Positions 15,383 through 17,447 of a stretch of 17,447 nt of DNA are shown piece after piece; position 1 is the stretch's first letter, and every line of letters begins with the position of its first letter. A program made the translations under genes and the position numbers. This DNA is from JAWXCB01 sp034440455 (GTDB taxonomy: Bacteria > Bacteroidota > Bacteroidia > Chitinophagales > CAIOSU01), in the NCBI GenBank assembly GCA_034440455.1, contig JAWXCB010000127.1:1-17447 (forward strand). The letters are read 5' to 3'. The notes below the pieces were generated by a model. It worked only from the letters and a program-made list of their open reading frames with translations. It was not told the DNA's origin and searched no databases.

Positions 15383-16525
15383 TTAGCTGTTGATTTTCGA
15401 TACCAGAGCGGGGAAGGTTTTAAGAATAATCTTAAAATCAAGAAAGAGAGAATGATAATCAGCATAGGTATTATCTAATATCACGCGCTCAGAAACCGAC
15501 ATTTCTTCACTTCCTCTGCGTGATACCTGCCAAAGTCCGGTAAGACCTGCGGGAGCAAGAAATCTTTTCGCCCATACATCGCGTGTCAATTGTTCTGCTT
15601 CATAAAGCGGCAAAGGACGGTTACCGACAACAGACATATCGCCTTTAATCACATTAAGTAACTGCGGAATTTCATCAATGCTTGAAGCTCTCAGAAAACG
15701 ACCGAATGTTGTAACACGCGGGTCATTATCCAGTTTGAAAAACTTCATTCCTGCCTTGTTTGACTGGTCGTCTTTATACTGATTCAGGTGAGCCAGCTTC
15801 TTCAATTCCACATCAGCACCCTGGCGCATAGAACGGAATTTATACAAATCGAAAATGTTATAGCCCGTTCCGACACGCTTTGAGGTATAAATTACAGCGC
15901 CTCTTGATTCCAGCTTGATGATAAGCGCAACCAGCAAAAGCACAGGGCTTAGAATCAGCAATGCTCCTGCTGACAAAACAATATCCATCGTTCGTTTCAT
16001 CAACGAGATACGATTTTCATAAAGCGCTTCATTGTTGAAAGCAAGCCTTCGTTTTTCGCTCTTAAACTGCTTCAAAAATGAAATGCGTGTATGCAAATCT
16101 TCTGCGCTCACTTGCCCGAAATAGTAATCATCAATTCCAAGTTCCCTTGCTTTTTTCCCGAGCGTGTTGTTCTGTTCTTTTGATAGGATGATAAACGGAA
16201 TGATACTCAGGAAGTGATTGCTTTGCAGTTGCTTAAACAAGTCAACCGCATAACCATCCACGAGTTGCGCATCGCAAACTATCGCAGTCGGCAGTTCATT
16301 CGGATAGGCGGAAGTTTTATCTAAAAATTGGTAAGCCTCATCCACCGAGCCTAACTGGAGATATTTATAATTCAAGTCACTCAGGTTCTCGGCTGTGCCT
16401 TTCCCTTCTTGTCCAATAACCAAAAGTTTCCTGTTATTTTGGCTTGCCTGCTGTTCAAATTGATAGGGTAATCCCTCCGCATTTGCCCGTACAGCCTCTT
16501 TCTTATTTACCTCTACTCTCAGCAT
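15383..16525 (-). CDS. Pseudo-receiver fused to polyprenyl-phosphate phosphoglycosyltransferase
   Basis: 380 residues in two parts. Residues about 32-155 have a receiver-like alternating beta/alpha pattern: KLLVIGQEG, AIVCDAQLVDG with Asp85, FIILSKE with Ser115, and GIDDYY. The acidic pair after the first strand is replaced by Gly-Gln and the conserved Lys by Gly137, so phosphorylation by the usual route is doubtful. Residues about 174-380 are a small monotopic bacterial sugar transferase (PF02397 type): a re-entrant hydrophobic segment (181-203), KRVG, KFRSM, the catalytic Asp284-Glu285 in SSIDEIPQLLNVIKGDMSVVG, and PGLTGLWQ-like AGLTGLWQVSRRG. It moves a phosphosugar from UDP-sugar to undecaprenyl phosphate to begin a surface polysaccharide. 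It starts 2 bases after the stand-alone receiver gene, implying coupled translation. Confidence 0.92.
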   Translation of the reverse strand: MLRVEVNKKEAVRANAEGLPYQFEQQASQNNRKLLVIGQEGKGTAENLSDLNYKYLQLGSVDEAYQFLDKTSAYPNELPTAIVCDAQLVDGYAVDLFKQLQSNHFLSIIPFIILSKEQNNTLGKKARELGIDDYYFGQVSAEDLHTRISFLKQFKSEKRRLAFNNEALYENRISLMKRTMDIVLSAGALLILSPVLLLVALIIKLESRGAVIYTSKRVGTGYNIFDLYKFRSMRQGADVELKKLAHLNQYKDDQSNKAGMKFFKLDNDPRVTTFGRFLRASSIDEIPQLLNVIKGDMSVVGNRPLPLYEAEQLTRDVWAKRFLAPAGLTGLWQVSRRGSEEMSVSERVILDNTYADYHSLFLDFKIILKTFPALVSKINS

Positions 16526-16527
16526 CG

Positions 16528-16929
16528 TCAGTTCTTATTGTTTAGAATAGTATCAATCTTATCAAAAAGGTCTTTGGGGTTAAATGGCTTCATCAGGATG
16601 TCTGTTGCCCCCTGATGCAAGAAGTTGATGATATTGTCACTGTTTTCAGTTCCCACAAGCATTATTACGGGAATATCGCGGTAGTAGCCGCTTTTTTTGA
16701 TGTTTTTTAGGAATTCAAACCCATTCAGGCGGGGCATTTCGGTATCTAATAGAATCAGGTCAGGAGTGTTTCCGTTTTCCAGCCAAACCATGCCCTCCAT
16801 CCCGTCCTTTTGCACTCTCACATTGTAAGAACCTCGCAGCAAATACTCCAACAACATTCTTACGCTCGTGTCGTCTTCTACCGTTAAAATCTGTTTTCTT
16901 TCACTCATCATAGTTCTCTCACTTTTCAT
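16528..16929 (-). CDS. Stand-alone receiver-domain response regulator
   Basis: 133 residues, one receiver domain and no output domain. Glu18-Asp19-Asp20 (LTVEDD), phosphoacceptor Asp62 (LILLDTEMP) and Lys114 (LMKPF) are present. The switch Thr/Ser is replaced by Val92 (IMLVGTE) and the switch aromatic by Ile111 (ATDIL). It should accept phosphate but signal without the usual T/Y coupling. In-frame ATGs at 16911 and 16908 would shorten it by 6 or 7 residues (MMSERKQILTVEDD) and are equally credible. The leader contains a run of ten A on this strand (16973-16964). It lies 2 bases before the sugar transferase gene, so a role in controlling polysaccharide initiation is inferred from position. Confidence 0.92.
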   Translation of the reverse strand: MKSERTMMSERKQILTVEDDTSVRMLLEYLLRGSYNVRVQKDGMEGMVWLENGNTPDLILLDTEMPRLNGFEFLKNIKKSGYYRDIPVIMLVGTENSDNIINFLHQGATDILMKPFNPKDLFDKIDTILNNKN

Positions 16930-17375
16930 CAGGCAAGCTATGTCACGTTCCTTGTTAAGTCAATTTTTTTTTTAAAATCTTTTCCCCAGATTATTACTCT
17001 TTATCAACAATGGTTACAGGGCAAAAAAACCATTTGCATTATTCTTAAATAAAATCTGTAAGCATGAGTAAATCTAACCAACCGCAGAGACGGCTTTACG
17101 TAATAGTTGGAAACTTTATTCGTGGGAAGAGGAGAAGGGTGTTGGGAAAATGGCGGGGATAGCGGCTTAAACCAAACGCTTTCAGGATTATTGAATAGGA
17201 AGGGATGATTTGGCGCGTACTGACCTCATTTCTTTAACGCTTTTACTCGTAGCGCCCTTGGCCGGAATTTACTGCTTCTTATTATCTGAGAACAGATTCT
17301 TCCCCTCGGCTGGCGCAAGAATGACGTGCTGCTTTGAGCGGTGGCTTGTTGTGTCTTTTCTTTGCTCAATAAAAA
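16930..17375. other. 446-base intergenic region with no confident gene
   Basis: This holds the upstream region of the minus-strand receiver gene and the downstream region of the partial T9SS cargo gene. I see a T10 run (16964-16973), a REP-like segment (17288-17322) and one 32-codon frame (17064-17162, MSKSNQPQRR...) that is too short and unsupported to call. No clear TAnnTTTG promoter was found for the receiver gene. Confidence 0.6.
17288..17322. repeat. REP-like element with ATTCTT/AAGAAT arms
   Basis: GAGAACAGATTCT (17288-17300) is identical to 998-1010. ATTCTT (17296-17301) pairs with AAGAAT (17317-17322). Read on the minus strand it has the CGTCATTCTT...AAGAATCT layout of a common bacterial interspersed repeat. 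It lies about 55 bases past the stop of the T9SS cargo gene. Confidence 0.55.
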
Positions 17376-17447
17376 TTACTGCACCACAACCTTTCTCACC
17401 GCACTCTCTCCATTCTCTAATTCCACTCTTACAAAATAAAGCCCTCC
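17376..17447 (-). CDS. C-terminal end of a type IX secretion cargo protein (partial)
   Basis: Only the last 23 codons and the stop lie in the window; the gene continues beyond the right edge. The residues GGLYFVRVELENGES, then AVRKVVVQ and stop, fit the final two strands of the type A T9SS C-terminal signal (G-x-Y-x-V-x-V, short turn, K-h-V-V-h). Such proteins pass the outer membrane through the Por/Spr machinery, and the signal is removed with or without anchoring to A-LPS. The cargo domain cannot be known from here. Confidence 0.8.
   Translation of the reverse strand, partial: GGLYFVRVELENGESAVRKVVVQ

Noticed and set aside
16964..16973. T10 run as a phase-variation switch for the receiver gene
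   Set aside because: It lies outside the coding frame, and no promoter spacing that it could alter was identified.
17064..17162. 32-codon basic frame on + (MSKSNQPQRR...)
   Set aside because: It is very short, has no promoter or homologue I recognise, and lies upstream of the oppositely oriented receiver gene. Chance is likely.

Overview
The window looks like chromosome from a member of the Bacteroidota. The signs are a partial type IX secretion C-terminal signal at the right edge, a SusC/CirA-type TonB receptor with an N-terminal carboxypeptidase-regulatory-like domain, a HYC_CC_PP family protein, perfect TAnnTTTG promoter -7 boxes, and A-rich leaders without Shine-Dalgarno sequences. The genus cannot be fixed from this sequence. 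No tRNA, rRNA, CRISPR array, phage gene or transposase was seen.

Layout. Positions 1-1405 hold a cytoplasmic-looking FN3-domain protein (212-859, +), a hairpin and an intrinsic terminator, and a small secreted protein of unknown function (1028-1405, -). Positions 1655-5670 hold gyrA (+) and a secreted TPR protein (+), separated by a degenerate MITE-like palindromic element. Positions 5799-8649 hold an AidB-type acyl-CoA dehydrogenase homologue and an MECR-like medium-chain reductase (both +). Positions 8747-11188 hold an orphan hybrid sensor kinase (+). Facing it is a minus-strand cluster (14307 down to 11224): a HYC_CC_PP protein, a TonB-dependent receptor and a secreted heavy-metal-associated (HMA) domain protein. 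Its cysteine content suggests metal, perhaps copper, handling in the envelope. Last comes a second minus-strand cluster (16929 down to 14373): a stand-alone receiver protein, a pseudo-receiver fused to a phosphoglycosyltransferase, and a family 2 glycosyltransferase. The final 72 bases encode the end of a T9SS-exported protein.

How the parts work together. gyrA is housekeeping. aidB and the MECR-like gene are both flavin/nicotinamide-type redox enzymes acting on acyl-CoA-like substrates, but each may have its own promoter. The HYC/TonB receptor/HMA cluster reads as one transcription unit with an unusual inverted repeat between its first two genes. The receiver/sugar transferase pair is separated by only 2 bases and suggests phospho-signal control over the first membrane step of exopolysaccharide synthesis. 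Both receiver domains depart from the consensus: the free one lacks the Thr/Tyr switch residues, and the fused one lacks the acidic pair and the Lys. This is the most distinctive system in the window. The intergenic spaces are rich in short palindromes of several families (REP/MITE-like).
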